From Arthrobacter crusticola (GTDB lineage Bacteria > Actinomycetota > Actinomycetes > Actinomycetales > Micrococcaceae): a stretch of DNA of 64,000 nt. The position numbers and the translations under genes were made by a program. Of the stretch, positions 33,587 through 52,681 are shown piece by piece. The number at the start of each line of letters is the position of its first letter. Position 1 is the stretch's first letter. The notes below the pieces were generated by a model. The model did not search any database, was not told the DNA's origin, and saw only the letters and a list, made by a program, of their open reading frames with translations. The stretch covers positions 763,288 to 827,287 of the forward strand of contig NZ_SMTK01000002.1 of NCBI RefSeq assembly GCF_004357995.1, read 5' to 3'.

Positions 33587-33595
33587 GGCCATGCC

Positions 33596-33633
33596 GGGAA
33601 GTTGGTGTGCAACCGCCGCTCCCGGAACTTCCC
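33596..33633 (+). promoter_or_regulatory. Inverted repeat in the pheST leader
   Basis: GGGAAGTT (33596-33603) pairs perfectly with AACTTCCC (33626-33633), with a 22-nt loop. It would form at the very 5' end of the transcript. It may be an attenuation or stabilising element. I see no T-box layout and no Phe-rich leader peptide. Confidence 0.45.
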
Positions 33634-33700
33634 CGATCGGCTCCGCAGGCTTCCTGCGTCCGCCGGACCCGCAAACGAGAGTGCTAGGTAAGCCATCCCG

Positions 33701-34783
33701 ATGTCTAACTCCCACGAGCAAGTCGGGGCCGGGAGCCCCGGCGCCGAAATACCCGACCCCCTTGATGCCGCGGCCGTCTCCGCGGCGGTCGAGAAGGCCC
33801 TGGCCGACATCGCAGCGGCCGACACCCTCGATGCACTCAAGGCGGTCCGGATTGCGCACACCGGGGAGAAGTCGGCCCTCAGCCTGGCCAACCGCGGTAT
33901 CGGAGCCCTCGCCAAGGACCAGAAGGCCGCCGCCGGCAAGAACATCGGCCCCGCCCGCGGCAGGATCAACGCCGCGCTCGCCGCCCGCACCCTCGAACTC
34001 GAGGCCGAACGCGACGCGCGGATCCTCGTCGAGGAGGCTGTCGACGTCACCGCCGCCCCGCAGCGGCGGCGCATGGGCGCCCGGCACCCGCTGTCCACCC
34101 TGCAGGAACGCGTCACCGACGTCTTCGTCGGCATGGGCTGGGAGATCGCCGAGGGTCCGGAGCTCGAGTCGGAGTGGTTCAACTTCGACGCCCTGAACTT
34201 CAAGCCGGACCACCCGGCGCGCGAAATGCAGGACACGTTCTTCGTCGAGCCGCCCAGCGCCCACCTGGTGCTGCGCACCCACACCTCCCCGGTCCAGGTG
34301 CGCTCCATGCTCGAGCGCGAGCTGCCCATCTATGTGCTGTGCCCCGGGAAGGTCTTCCGCACCGACGAGCTCGACGCCACCCACACGCCGGTCTTCCACC
34401 AGTTCGAGGGCCTCGCCATCGACAAGGGCCTCACCATGGCCGACCTCGTGGGAACCCTCGAGCACTTCACCCGGCAGCTGTTCGGAGCGGAGGCGAAGGT
34501 CCGCCTGAGGCCGAACTACTTCCCGTTCACCGAGCCGAGCGCCGAGCTGGACATCTGGCACCCCGGAGCCAAGGGCGGTCCGCAGTGGATCGAGTGGGGC
34601 GGCTGCGGCATGGTGAACCCGAACGTGCTGCGCGCTGCCGGGATCGACCCCGAGGTCTACTCCGGGTTCGCCTTCGGCATGGGGATCGAGCGGGCGCTCA
34701 TGTTCCGCAATGAGGTCAGCGACATGCACGACATGATCGAGGGCGACGTACGTTTCAGCCAACACTTCGGGATGGAGATCTAA
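33701..34783 (+). CDS. pheS: Phenylalanyl-tRNA synthetase alpha subunit
   Basis: Catalytic subunit of the (alpha-beta)2 class II synthetase. 360 residues. An N-terminal coiled-coil arm (about 20-110) precedes the catalytic core: motif 1 region [19 protein letters not shown], motif 2 [20 protein letters not shown], and motif 3 [15 protein letters not shown]. The phenylalanine-binding [15 protein letters not shown] is present. No ribosome site is obvious before the ATG at 33701. pheT follows immediately, with its GTG directly after the pheS TAA. Confidence 0.96.
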   Translation: MSNSHEQVGAGSPGAEIPDPLDAAAVSAAVEKALADIAAADTLDALKAVRIAHTGEKSALSLANRGIGALAKDQKAAAGKNIGPARGRINAALAARTLELEAERDARILVEEAVDVTAAPQRRRMGARHPLSTLQERVTDVFVGMGWEIAEGPELESEWFNFDALNFKPDHPAREMQDTFFVEPPSAHLVLRTHTSPVQVRSMLERELPIYVLCPGKVFRTDELDATHTPVFHQFEGLAIDKGLTMADLVGTLEHFTRQLFGAEAKVRLRPNYFPFTEPSAELDIWHPGAKGGPQWIEWGGCGMVNPNVLRAAGIDPEVYSGFAFGMGIERALMFRNEVSDMHDMIEGDVRFSQHFGMEI

Positions 34784-37327
34784 GTGAGAATCCCCCTTTC
34801 ATGGCTGCGGGAGTTCGCCGCAGTGCCCGCCGACGCCACAGCGGAAGGCGTCCTGGCCGACCTGGTCACCGTGGGCTTCGAGGAGGAGGCGGTCCACCGT
34901 CCCGTCGACGAGCTGAAGGGCCCCATCGTCGTGGGCCAGGTGCTCAGCATCGTCAAGGAACCCCAGTCCAACGGCAAGACCATCAACTGGTGCCAGGTGC
35001 GCGTTGTGCCCGAAGGCGCCGAGCAGACCCTGACCGGTGAGGGCATCGACCCCTCGGGCGTGCAGGGCATCGTCTGCGGCGCCCACAACTTCGCCGAGGG
35101 CGACAAGGTGGTCATGACCCTGCCCGGGGCCCTGCTGCCGGGAAACTTCGCCATCACCCCGCGCAAGACCTACGGACACCTCTCGGCCGGCATGATCGCC
35201 TCGGTGCGTGAACTGGGCATCGGCGAGGACCACGACGGCATCCTGGTGCTCTCCACCCTGGGCCTTGACCCCGAGGTGGGCTCCGACGCCCTGGAGCTGC
35301 TCGGACTGTACGACGAGGCCGCCGAGATCAACGTCACCCCCGACCGCGGGTACGCCTTCTCCCTCCGGGGCGTCGCCCGCGAGTACGCCCACGCCACGGG
35401 GACCAAGTTCACGGACCCGGCCGGCGCCGTCACCGTCCCCGAGTCCTCCGGGCCCGGGTACCCCGTGCGGCTCGAGGATACGGCCCCGATCTACGGCCGG
35501 CCCGGCTGCGACCGGTTCGTGGCGCGCACCGTGCGCGGCGTCGATCCGACCCGGCCCACCCCGCCCTGGCTGGCCGCGCGCCTGCGGCTGGCCGGAATGC
35601 GCTCGATCTCGCTGCTCGTCGACATCTCCAACTACGTGATGCTCGAACTCGGGCAGCCGCTCCACTTCTACGACCTCGACCGGCTGTCCGGCGACATCGT
35701 GGTGCGGCGCGCCGCCGAGGGCGAAAAGCTGAAGACCCTCGACGACAAGGAGCGCGCCCTCGATCCGGGCGACCTGCTGATCACCGACGCCTCCGGACCG
35801 ATCGGCATCGCCGGGGTGATGGGCGGTGCGGCGACGGAGGTCTCCGCAGCGACGGCGAACGTGCTGATCGAATCGGCCCACTTCGAGGAGGTCAGCATCG
35901 GCCGCTCCCGGCGCCGCCACCGCCTGCCCTCCGAGGCGTCGAAGCGCTTCGAGCGCGGCGTTGACTGGCACGTTGCCGACATCGCGGCCCAGCGCGCCGT
36001 CGAACTCATCATTCAACTCGCCGGTGGAACCGCCGACACCACCGCCACCGACGCCGGGACGGCCCCGGAGCCGCGCCGGATCGACCTGCCGGAGGGCTTC
36101 CCCGCCCGGCTGATCGGGCTGGACTTCACCCCGGAGCAGATCACCGGCACCCTTGAGGATCTCGGCGCCGCCGTCACGGCGCAGGACGGCGGCCACCAGG
36201 TGGTCCCGCCGAGCTGGCGCCCCGACCTTGAGACGCGCGAGGACCTCACCGAGGAAATCATCCGGCTCGTCGGCTTCGACAAGATCCCGTCCTCGCTGCC
36301 GACGGCGCCCCCGGGGCGCGGGCTGACCCGCCTGCAGCAGCAGCGCCGCCGCCTGCTGAACGCCCTCGCCGCGGCCGGGCTCACCGAGGTGCTTTCCTAC
36401 CCGTTTGTCTCCAAGGCCTCGAACGACACCTTCGGTTCCGCGGAGGAGGGCGTGCCGGCCCGGGCCGTGAAGCTGGCGAACCCGCTCAGCGCCGAACTCG
36501 GATACCTGCGCACCTCCGTGCTGCCGGGACTGCTTGACATCGTCCGGCGCAACGTCTCCCGCGGGTTCCGCGACCTTGCCCTGATGGAGACCGGCCTGGT
36601 GTTCCTCCCGGGTGAATCCATGGGCACCGAAAGCATCCCGCCCCTTGGCGTGCGCCCGCCGGAGGAGGTGCTCGACGCCCTGTACGAGGGGATCCCGCAC
36701 CAGCCGCAGCTGATCGCCGCCGTCTTCACCGGCCATGAAACTCCCGCCGGCCCTGGACTGGCGCCGCGGGCCTGGGACTGGGCCGACGCAGTGGATGCCG
36801 TACGCCTGATGGGTGAGGTCACCGGCGTCGACCTCGTCGTCGAGCAGGGCGCGCACCAGGCCTTCCATCCCGGGCGCACCGCACGCATCCGGCTGCGCAG
36901 CGGGGAGGTCCTTGGCTACGCGGGAGAACTGCACCCGAAGCTCACGGCGGCCTCGGATCTTCCGGCCCGGACCGTGGCGCTTGAAATCAACGCCGACCTG
37001 CTGTTCGAGGCGGCCCCTGATGTCATCGTGGCGCGGGACCTCTCCACCTTCCCGGCATCCACCCAGGACGTGGCGCTGGTCGTCGCGGAGGACGTCCCGT
37101 CCTCGGCCGTGCTTGAAGCCCTGCGCGAGGGGGCGGGGGACCTCCTCGAGGACCTGAGCCTGTTCGACGTGTACTCGGGCCCTGGCATCGACGAGGGGAA
37201 GAAGTCCCTCGCCTTCGCCCTGCGCTTCCGCGCACCGGACCGCACGCTCACCGTCGAGGAGGCGAGCGCCGCCCGCAGCTCTGCCATCGCTGTGGCCGCC
37301 GAACGGTTCGGCGCCTTCCAGCGCTGA
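34784..37327 (+). CDS. pheT: Phenylalanyl-tRNA synthetase beta subunit
   Basis: 847 residues in the usual order: N-terminal B1 domain with a tRNA-binding OB fold (VGQVLSIVKEPQSNGKTINW, QGIVCGAHNF), B3/B4 editing domain (SLLVDISNYVMLELGQPLHFYD), B5 (about 400-480), inactive class II core and C-terminal anticodon-binding FDX-ACB domain (DLSTFPASTQDVALVV to ERFGAFQR). The GTG at 34784 abuts the pheS stop with no gap; ribosomes would reinitiate. GGAGA in the last pheS codons can act as the ribosome site. A strong hairpin lies just after the stop. Confidence 0.96.
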   Translation: MRIPLSWLREFAAVPADATAEGVLADLVTVGFEEEAVHRPVDELKGPIVVGQVLSIVKEPQSNGKTINWCQVRVVPEGAEQTLTGEGIDPSGVQGIVCGAHNFAEGDKVVMTLPGALLPGNFAITPRKTYGHLSAGMIASVRELGIGEDHDGILVLSTLGLDPEVGSDALELLGLYDEAAEINVTPDRGYAFSLRGVAREYAHATGTKFTDPAGAVTVPESSGPGYPVRLEDTAPIYGRPGCDRFVARTVRGVDPTRPTPPWLAARLRLAGMRSISLLVDISNYVMLELGQPLHFYDLDRLSGDIVVRRAAEGEKLKTLDDKERALDPGDLLITDASGPIGIAGVMGGAATEVSAATANVLIESAHFEEVSIGRSRRRHRLPSEASKRFERGVDWHVADIAAQRAVELIIQLAGGTADTTATDAGTAPEPRRIDLPEGFPARLIGLDFTPEQITGTLEDLGAAVTAQDGGHQVVPPSWRPDLETREDLTEEIIRLVGFDKIPSSLPTAPPGRGLTRLQQQRRRLLNALAAAGLTEVLSYPFVSKASNDTFGSAEEGVPARAVKLANPLSAELGYLRTSVLPGLLDIVRRNVSRGFRDLALMETGLVFLPGESMGTESIPPLGVRPPEEVLDALYEGIPHQPQLIAAVFTGHETPAGPGLAPRAWDWADAVDAVRLMGEVTGVDLVVEQGAHQAFHPGRTARIRLRSGEVLGYAGELHPKLTAASDLPARTVALEINADLLFEAAPDVIVARDLSTFPASTQDVALVVAEDVPSSAVLEALREGAGDLLEDLSLFDVYSGPGIDEGKKSLAFALRFRAPDRTLTVEEASAARSSAIAVAAERFGAFQR

Positions 37328-37334
37328 GGCACGG

Positions 37335-37374
37335 CGGCGGCACCGGGGCAGTTCGCCTGCACCCGGTGCCGCCG
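37335..37374 (+). terminator. Terminator hairpin after pheT
   Basis: Perfect 13-bp stem CGGCGGCACCGGG/CCCGGTGCCGCCG (37335-37347 with 37362-37374). It is extended by GCAG/CTGC inside the loop. No T-run follows. The remaining 150 nt to the convergent oxidoreductase gene hold nothing I recognise. Confidence 0.65.
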
Positions 37375-37527
37375 GCGTCCGGATCCCGCGAACTGCTTCC
37401 CCGCGGGGGTGGAGGGAGTTCCGTCACCACGGCATCCCTGCCGGAAGCCCTAGCCATGCCCGGCAGGTTCAACGAGCGGCCCCCAGGCCTGCCTCGCGGC
37501 GTACCGGGGCTGATCCCTCCGCCGGGC

Positions 37528-40821
<3,294 letters not shown>

Positions 40822-40835
40822 GAAAAGGACCGAAC

Positions 40836-47261
<6,426 letters not shown>

Positions 47262-47265
47262 AGAT

Positions 47266-47293
47266 CCCCGGCGGCCCGTCCGGGCCGCCGGGG
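47266..47293 (+). terminator. Terminator hairpin after argH
   Basis: Perfect 13-bp stem CCCCGGCGGCCCG/CGGGCCGCCGGGG with a 2-nt centre (effectively a 4-nt loop), 4 nt after the argH stop. It closes the arg operon. Confidence 0.7.
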
Positions 47294-47351
47294 GAGTCTT
47301 CCGTCGGGCCCGGAGCCGGAGTAGGTTGTGGCTAAGCCACCCGGAGGGACC

Positions 47352-48272
47352 ATGGACACAGGCACCAGAACCGAAACCCCCGTCGGTACGAATGTGCCCG
47401 GGCAAACCCACCCCGGCGGAACGCCCGCTGGCGGCCCCGGGCGGGCGGATCCCACCGGACGCGTGGAGCAGGTTCACGGGAACCACGTCCTGGCCTTCGA
47501 CGAACAGTTCGACTACCCGCGGTCGTATCTGTGGGAACTGCTGACCTCGCCGCCGAAGCTCGAGCGCTGGCTGGGACGGCTCAGTCCGGGGCTGAAGCTG
47601 GGCAAGGAGTTCTCCCTCGAACTCGATGGCGGAATCATCAGCGGCACCGTGGTGCACATCGACCCGCCCACCAGCGTGCAGTTCACCTGGGAGGACGAGT
47701 TCGGCCTCGTGTCGATCGTCGAGTTCCGGGTGCTGCCGAGCAACGGCGGCACCCTCCTCCAGCTCCGGCTGCACCCGGAGACCGACGAATTCCTGGCCGA
47801 GGGAGCGGCGGGCTGGCAGCTGCTGCTCGAGGCCCTGCGGGCGGCGGCGGCCGGTGTGCCGGCGGAGGGGCCGGGGCCGGACTGGATGGAGCTGCGCGAC
47901 GCCTACTGCCGGCGCTTCGCGCTCTCACCCAGCATGGGCGTGCTCGAAGAGGAGGAGGGTGTGCCGCTTGTCCGTTTCGACCGGCGCTATGAAGGGAAAC
48001 TGCTCCTCGTCAACGATGCGCTGACCGCTGACCCCGAGGACCAGCCCTTCGTCGAGCTGGCCGAGGTCGACCTCACCCGCGAGGGCAAGAAGTGCACCCG
48101 GGTGACGGTGCGCGCGGTCGTGGAGGACTGGGAGGGGCTTCCCCGGCTCATGGCCCGCTGGCATGCACACCTCGACGCGGTCGCCGTGAACCTCGCCGGC
48201 GGCTCGCCCCACCGGAGCGAGCGCAAGATCCGGGTCCTCGAGGAGTTCTACCGCCGGGCCCTGGCCGCCTGA
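47352..48272 (+). CDS. SRPBCC (AHSA1/START-like) protein with two domains
   Basis: 306 residues. A disordered Gly/Pro/Thr-rich N-terminus (about 1-45) precedes two START-like halves, the first with LAFDEQFDYPRSYLWELLTSPPKLERWLG and VQFTWEDE, and the second with RRYEGKLLLVNDALTADPED and a closing basic helix. It is probably a ligand-binding or chaperone-like cytoplasmic protein; the ligand is unknown. The ATG at 47352 has GGAGGGACC directly before it; TAGGTT at 47322-47327 fits as -10. The 3' end overlaps the convergent ROK gene by 25 nt. Confidence 0.75.
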   Translation: MDTGTRTETPVGTNVPGQTHPGGTPAGGPGRADPTGRVEQVHGNHVLAFDEQFDYPRSYLWELLTSPPKLERWLGRLSPGLKLGKEFSLELDGGIISGTVVHIDPPTSVQFTWEDEFGLVSIVEFRVLPSNGGTLLQLRLHPETDEFLAEGAAGWQLLLEALRAAAAGVPAEGPGPDWMELRDAYCRRFALSPSMGVLEEEEGVPLVRFDRRYEGKLLLVNDALTADPEDQPFVELAEVDLTREGKKCTRVTVRAVVEDWEGLPRLMARWHAHLDAVAVNLAGGSPHRSERKIRVLEEFYRRALAA

Positions 48273-49537
48273 GCCGGGCCGGGGCCGTCGGTCCGCAGCA
48301 GCAGCTGTTCGGGTGAGGGCGAAAGGGCGTTGGTGAACACCGTGCACGCGGCCCCGACCGCGCCCACATCGGTGCCGAAGGCCGTTCCCTCGATCTGGAT
48401 GCCGTCCGCGTGCGGGGCCACGGTCAACCTCGTCAGCACGTCCGGAACAATCCGGAGGTAGGACCCGGCCAGCAGCGGCCAGTACGGACCCCCGAACACC
48501 ACGCGGTCGAAGTCGAGGGCGTTCGTCAGCACGGAGACGGCCTTGGCCACGCGCTCGGCGGAGACGTCGATGATCCTCCGGGCAGCCTTCCCGTCCACCG
48601 CACGGGCGCACAGGTCGAGGAACGCCGTTTCGACCGCTCCCGGGTCGGCGTTGTCCACGGGATAGTCGAGCACGCCCAGCAGCACGGCCTCCTGTACGAG
48701 GTTCTGCGGCATGCAGGTCACCGCCAGGCAGCCCCGCAGCCCGCAGGTGCAGGCCGGCCCGTCGGGGTCAACGACGATGTGCCCGACCTCGCCGGCGTTC
48801 TGCGTCCGCCCGCGGAGCACCGACCCGCCCGACACCAGGCCGATGCCGATGCCGGTCCCGAGGTAGACGAAGAGGAAGTTCTCCGGCGACTCGCTGGAAC
48901 TGCCCCAGATCTCCGCCACGGCCGCCGCGGCGACGTCCTTTTCAAGCACCACCGGGAAGCCGGTCGCCTCGCTGAGGGAGCTCCGCAGGGGCACCTGGTG
49001 CCATCCCCGAAGGAAGGGAGGATCGACAACGACGCCGTGCTCGGGATCGATGGGGCCGGGAGATGCGACCCCGACGCCCAGAACGAGGCCCCGGTCAACC
49101 CCGGCACCGGTAAGCAGGTCGGCGACGGCCGAGGCCATGACATCCACAATCGCCTCGGCGCCGGGTTCCACCGGCGTGCGCCGCGTGGAGTGGGCGACGA
49201 CCCGGCCGCCCAGGTCGAGGATCACGAAGGTGAGGACCGCGGGATCGAGGTGCACGCCCACCGCGTAACCCGCCGTCGGGTTCAGGGTGAGGACTGTCCG
49301 CGGCTTCCCGCGGCCCTTCCTTACCGTGCCCGATTCGACGATCAGCGACTGGTCGAGCAGCCGCCGGGCGATGTTCGAGAGTGTCTGCGCCGACAGGCCG
49401 GTGGCACCCGCCAGCTCAATGCGGCTGAGCCCGTCCGGAGACCGCCGGATGGCGTCGAGGACCACCGTCTGGTTGAAGTCGCCCATCCGGGGAAGGTTGG
49501 TGCCCCGACGCGACGGCGCACCGAATTCAGCGCTCAA
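48248..49537 (-). CDS. ROK-family transcriptional regulator (NagC/XylR type)
   Basis: 429 residues. N-terminal winged helix (DAIRRSPDGLSRIELAGATG to KGRGKPRTVLTLNP), then the ROK sugar-binding fold with LGVGVASPGPID, LYLGTGIGIGLV-like FVYLGTGIGIGLVSGG, and the zinc motif CTCGLRGCLAV. The aspartate of the kinase active site is kept (VVLEKDVAAAAVAE), but the usual Asn before it is Lys, so sensing rather than phosphorylation is likely. The TTG at 49537 is chosen because GGAGAGG lies 7 nt upstream. It is the last gene of the mannosidase-ABC operon and its likely regulator. Confidence 0.87.
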   Translation of the reverse strand: MSAEFGAPSRRGTNLPRMGDFNQTVVLDAIRRSPDGLSRIELAGATGLSAQTLSNIARRLLDQSLIVESGTVRKGRGKPRTVLTLNPTAGYAVGVHLDPAVLTFVILDLGGRVVAHSTRRTPVEPGAEAIVDVMASAVADLLTGAGVDRGLVLGVGVASPGPIDPEHGVVVDPPFLRGWHQVPLRSSLSEATGFPVVLEKDVAAAAVAEIWGSSSESPENFLFVYLGTGIGIGLVSGGSVLRGRTQNAGEVGHIVVDPDGPACTCGLRGCLAVTCMPQNLVQEAVLLGVLDYPVDNADPGAVETAFLDLCARAVDGKAARRIIDVSAERVAKAVSVLTNALDFDRVVFGGPYWPLLAGSYLRIVPDVLTRLTVAPHADGIQIEGTAFGTDVGAVGAACTVFTNALSPSPEQLLLRTDGPGPAQAARARR

Positions 49538-49571
49538 GGCACAACCTCTCCGTCGATTGGGCTCCCCGGGG

Positions 49572-52500
49572 TTAAGCCCTGCGTGCAAATCTTAGCGTTG
49601 TGAGCTGGAACGGCCGCAGTTCCAGCTTCACCGACGGCGATTCCGCCCGGCGGACCGCGGCACCCTCGACGGGCCGCTCCAATAGGTCGGTTTCGCCCAC
49701 CGAGGTGAATGCGAAGCCGGCCGTGAGAGTTCCCCGGGCCCGCGTCCCGTGTGCCTCGTAGAGTCGCACGACGACGTCGCCGCTGCCGTCCTCGGCAAGC
49801 TTGACCGCCTCGATGACGAGCGCATCGGAGTCGACGGTGAACAGGGGAGCGGCGTCCGGGGCGCCTACGCCCTCAACGGTCCGCAGCGGCAGGTTGAGCC
49901 GGTACCCTTCGCGCACCGCCTCAGGAATTCCCGCGCCCACCCGCAGCGACACGTTCATCAGGTGCCGGCCCTGGTCGGCCGTCGGGTCCGGAAAGGTCGG
50001 AGCCCGCAGCAGCGACAGGCGCACGGTGGTGGTCGATCCCCGGCCGGTCGAGGACGAGCGCGCGACGTCGTGGCCGTAGGTCGAATCGTTCGCCACGGCC
50101 ACCCCATAGCCGGTTTCGCCAACATGCACCCAGCGGTGCGCCACCGTTTCGAAGCGGGCGGCGTCCCAGGAGGTGTTGGCGTGGGTGGGACGGTGGATAT
50201 GGCCGAACTGGATCTCGGAGGTGGCGCGGTCGGCGTGCACATCGAGCGGGAAGGCGAGCTTGAGCAGTTTCTTCTGTTCGTGCCAGTCGACCTCTGTCCG
50301 GATGTCGAGCCTCGGCTCGGTGCGGTCGAGGGAGAGGAACTGGACCACCCGCGAGGCACTGAACTCCCGTTCGATCCGCAGCGCGGGGCCGCCGGGCCCG
50401 TCGATGACCCGCAGGTCCGTGAGCTCGGTGAGGTCGCGCGTGTTCCGGCGGTAGTGCTCATCGATGTCCCAGGCGTCCCACTGGGTGGGAGTGTCGCGGT
50501 GCAGCTGCAGGAGGTTCGCCGCTGTGCCGCCGGGCACCAGCTCCCGCCCGGCGGCGATGTCCCAGACGGAGCGCACCAGTCCGGTGCCGTCAACGAAGAC
50601 CCGGACCGCGGCGTTTTCGAGGCGGTAGCCGCCATCGGCCGCGCTGATGGTGCCCGCGCCGGGATGCCGGTCCTGTGCGGCGGCAGACAGCGCCGGGACG
50701 CCGTCGACCGGGTAGGGCGAGGCGTTGAGCACGGCGGTGTGCGGTCCGGTCCCGAGGAGGCTGCGGGCGGCGCTGTCGATGATCGCCCCGAGCCGTACCG
50801 CCACGTCGGCGTAGTTGCGCTCGGCCTCCTGGTGGACCCAGGCGATGGAGGAGCCGGGCAGGATGTCGTGGAACTGCTGGAGCAGCACCACCTCCCAGAT
50901 CTCCCTCAGCTCCTGCTCCGGATAGGCGGCCCCGGTGCGCACGGCCGCCGTCGTGGCCCACAGTTCTGCCTCCCGCAGCAGGTGCTCGGAGCGCCGGTTG
51001 CCGCGCTTGGTGCGGGCCTGGGAGGTGTAGGTGCCGCGGTGGAACTCAAGGTAGAGCTCGCCGGACCAGACCGGAGGCTGCGGATACTCCGCCTCCGCGT
51101 CCTCAAAGAAGGCCCGGGGGCTGGAGAGGGTCACCGTGGGCGATCCCTCGAGGGAGGAGGCCCGCCGGGCGGCGGCGATCATCTCGCGGGTCGGTCCACC
51201 GCCGCCGTCGCCGTGGCCGAAGGGGACCATCGAGGTGGTGCCGATACCCTTTTCCGCGTACTGGCTCTCGGCGCGGGCCAGTTCCTCGCCGCTCAGGGTG
51301 GAGTTGTAGGTGTCCACGGGAGGGAAGTGGGTGAACAGCTGAGTGCCGTCGATGCCCTCCCAGCGGAACGTATGGTGCGGCATGGTGTTCGTCTCGTTCC
51401 ACGAGATCTTCTGCGTCAGGAACCAGCGCGCCCCCGCGGCGGCCATGATCTGGGGCAGAGCCGCCGAGTAGCCGAAGGAATCGGGCAGCCACACCTCCTC
51501 GCACTCGATGCCGAACTCCCGGAGGAAGAAGTTCTTGCCGGCCACGAACTGGCGCGCGAGGGCCTCCCCGCCGGGCAGGTTGGTGTCGGATTCGACCCAC
51601 ATCCCTCCGACAGGAACGAAGTTTCCGGCGGCCACTTTTTCTTTCACCCGCTCGAAGAGCTCAGGGTAGGAGGCCTTCAGCCACGCGTACTGCTGGGCAG
51701 AGGATGCCGCGAAGACGAAGTCCGGGTTTTCGTCGATGAGGTCGCACACGTTGGAAAAGGTCCGCGCCACCTTCCTCACGGTCTCCCGCGTCGGCCAGAG
51801 CCAGGCGGAGTCGATGTGGGCGTGCCCGACGGCGTGGAGCCGGTGCGCGCTCGCCGACGCGGGCTTGGCGAGGGCCGGCGCCAGGATGTCCCGGCCCAGC
51901 TGCGCGGTGCCCGCGACGTCGTCGGGGTCCATCTCATCGACGGCCCGGTCGAGGGCGCGGAGGATCTCGGCGCGCCGCTGGGAGGACGCGGGCAGCTGCC
52001 CGAGCAGTCCAAGCAGGGCGGCGAAGTCCTGCTCCAGCTCCCACACCGTCAGGTCGAGCAGGCCGACTTCGATCTGGGCGAGGCGGTACAGTCGAGCGTC
52101 TCCGGCCGTGGCCTTGTCCCCGTAGGGGGTGGGGATGAACAGGAAGTCCTGGGCCACGTTCGGGTTCGCCGCGGCCTCGATGTAGAGGTCGATGGGCTCA
52201 CCGAACCCGGCATCGAGCCGGACGCCGCGGTTCAGGGGCTCGACGGCCTTCAGGATGCGGCCCGACGCCGAGTACACCGTGCCCTCGGCCTGGAATCCGG
52301 GCTGCGCCCCGGTGAAGCCCAGGTCGACGACGAGTTCGACCCGGGTGTCCTGTTCGTCCGCCCAGGCGGCGGGAATCTTCCCCTCGGCGTGGAACCAGAC
52401 GGTGCCCCACGGCTTGCCCCAGTACATTCCGTGCCCGGCGGGGGTGAACTCGTTGCGCACCGCCTCCTCGAAGGGGACGGGCTCGTCGGGCACCTCCCAG

Positions 52501-52604
52501 GAGCTGAGGGTGAGGGAGGAGGTGCTTCGGTAGAGGGCCGGCTGGACCCGTTCTCCGCGGAAACGCCGGATGCGGGCCTCGACGAGGGGGCTGTCGTAGT
52601 GCAT
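49572..52604 (-). CDS. Glycoside hydrolase family 38 alpha-mannosidase
   Basis: 1010 residues, the full family length, without signal peptide, so cytoplasmic. An N-terminal domain (about 1-250) is followed by the catalytic barrel: HAVGHAHIDSAWLWPTRET near residue 258 (metal ligands), VGGMWVESDTNLPGGEALAR, and the nucleophile Asp in EVWLPDSFGYSAALPQI near 372. HHTFRWEGIDGTQLFTHFPP follows, then the helical and beta-sandwich domains. It would trim imported alpha-mannosides. The ATG at 52604 has AAAGG 7 nt upstream. It lies downstream of a binding-protein ABC system transcribed the same way. Confidence 0.93.
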   Translation of the reverse strand: MHYDSPLVEARIRRFRGERVQPALYRSTSSLTLSSWEVPDEPVPFEEAVRNEFTPAGHGMYWGKPWGTVWFHAEGKIPAAWADEQDTRVELVVDLGFTGAQPGFQAEGTVYSASGRILKAVEPLNRGVRLDAGFGEPIDLYIEAAANPNVAQDFLFIPTPYGDKATAGDARLYRLAQIEVGLLDLTVWELEQDFAALLGLLGQLPASSQRRAEILRALDRAVDEMDPDDVAGTAQLGRDILAPALAKPASASAHRLHAVGHAHIDSAWLWPTRETVRKVARTFSNVCDLIDENPDFVFAASSAQQYAWLKASYPELFERVKEKVAAGNFVPVGGMWVESDTNLPGGEALARQFVAGKNFFLREFGIECEEVWLPDSFGYSAALPQIMAAAGARWFLTQKISWNETNTMPHHTFRWEGIDGTQLFTHFPPVDTYNSTLSGEELARAESQYAEKGIGTTSMVPFGHGDGGGGPTREMIAAARRASSLEGSPTVTLSSPRAFFEDAEAEYPQPPVWSGELYLEFHRGTYTSQARTKRGNRRSEHLLREAELWATTAAVRTGAAYPEQELREIWEVVLLQQFHDILPGSSIAWVHQEAERNYADVAVRLGAIIDSAARSLLGTGPHTAVLNASPYPVDGVPALSAAAQDRHPGAGTISAADGGYRLENAAVRVFVDGTGLVRSVWDIAAGRELVPGGTAANLLQLHRDTPTQWDAWDIDEHYRRNTRDLTELTDLRVIDGPGGPALRIEREFSASRVVQFLSLDRTEPRLDIRTEVDWHEQKKLLKLAFPLDVHADRATSEIQFGHIHRPTHANTSWDAARFETVAHRWVHVGETGYGVAVANDSTYGHDVARSSSTGRGSTTTVRLSLLRAPTFPDPTADQGRHLMNVSLRVGAGIPEAVREGYRLNLPLRTVEGVGAPDAAPLFTVDSDALVIEAVKLAEDGSGDVVVRLYEAHGTRARGTLTAGFAFTSVGETDLLERPVEGAAVRRAESPSVKLELRPFQLTTLRFARRA

Positions 52605-52645
52605 GGAGGGACCTTTCGGGTGCGTTGGGCCGGGGGGAACCGGCA

Positions 52646-52660
52646 GTGGCCACAGGCCAC
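52646..52660 (-). other. Small hairpin between permease and mannosidase genes
   Basis: GTGGCC/GGCCAC with a 3-nt loop inside the 77-nt spacer. It could modulate read-through or mRNA stability; it has no T-run. Confidence 0.3.
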
Positions 52661-52681
52661 GGGGAAGTGGAGCCGGGGCGG

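Noticed and set aside
33587..33700. T-box or Phe leader peptide before pheS
   Set aside because: No specifier loop, no T-box core sequence in proper context, and the only short frame has a single Phe codon and runs into pheS.
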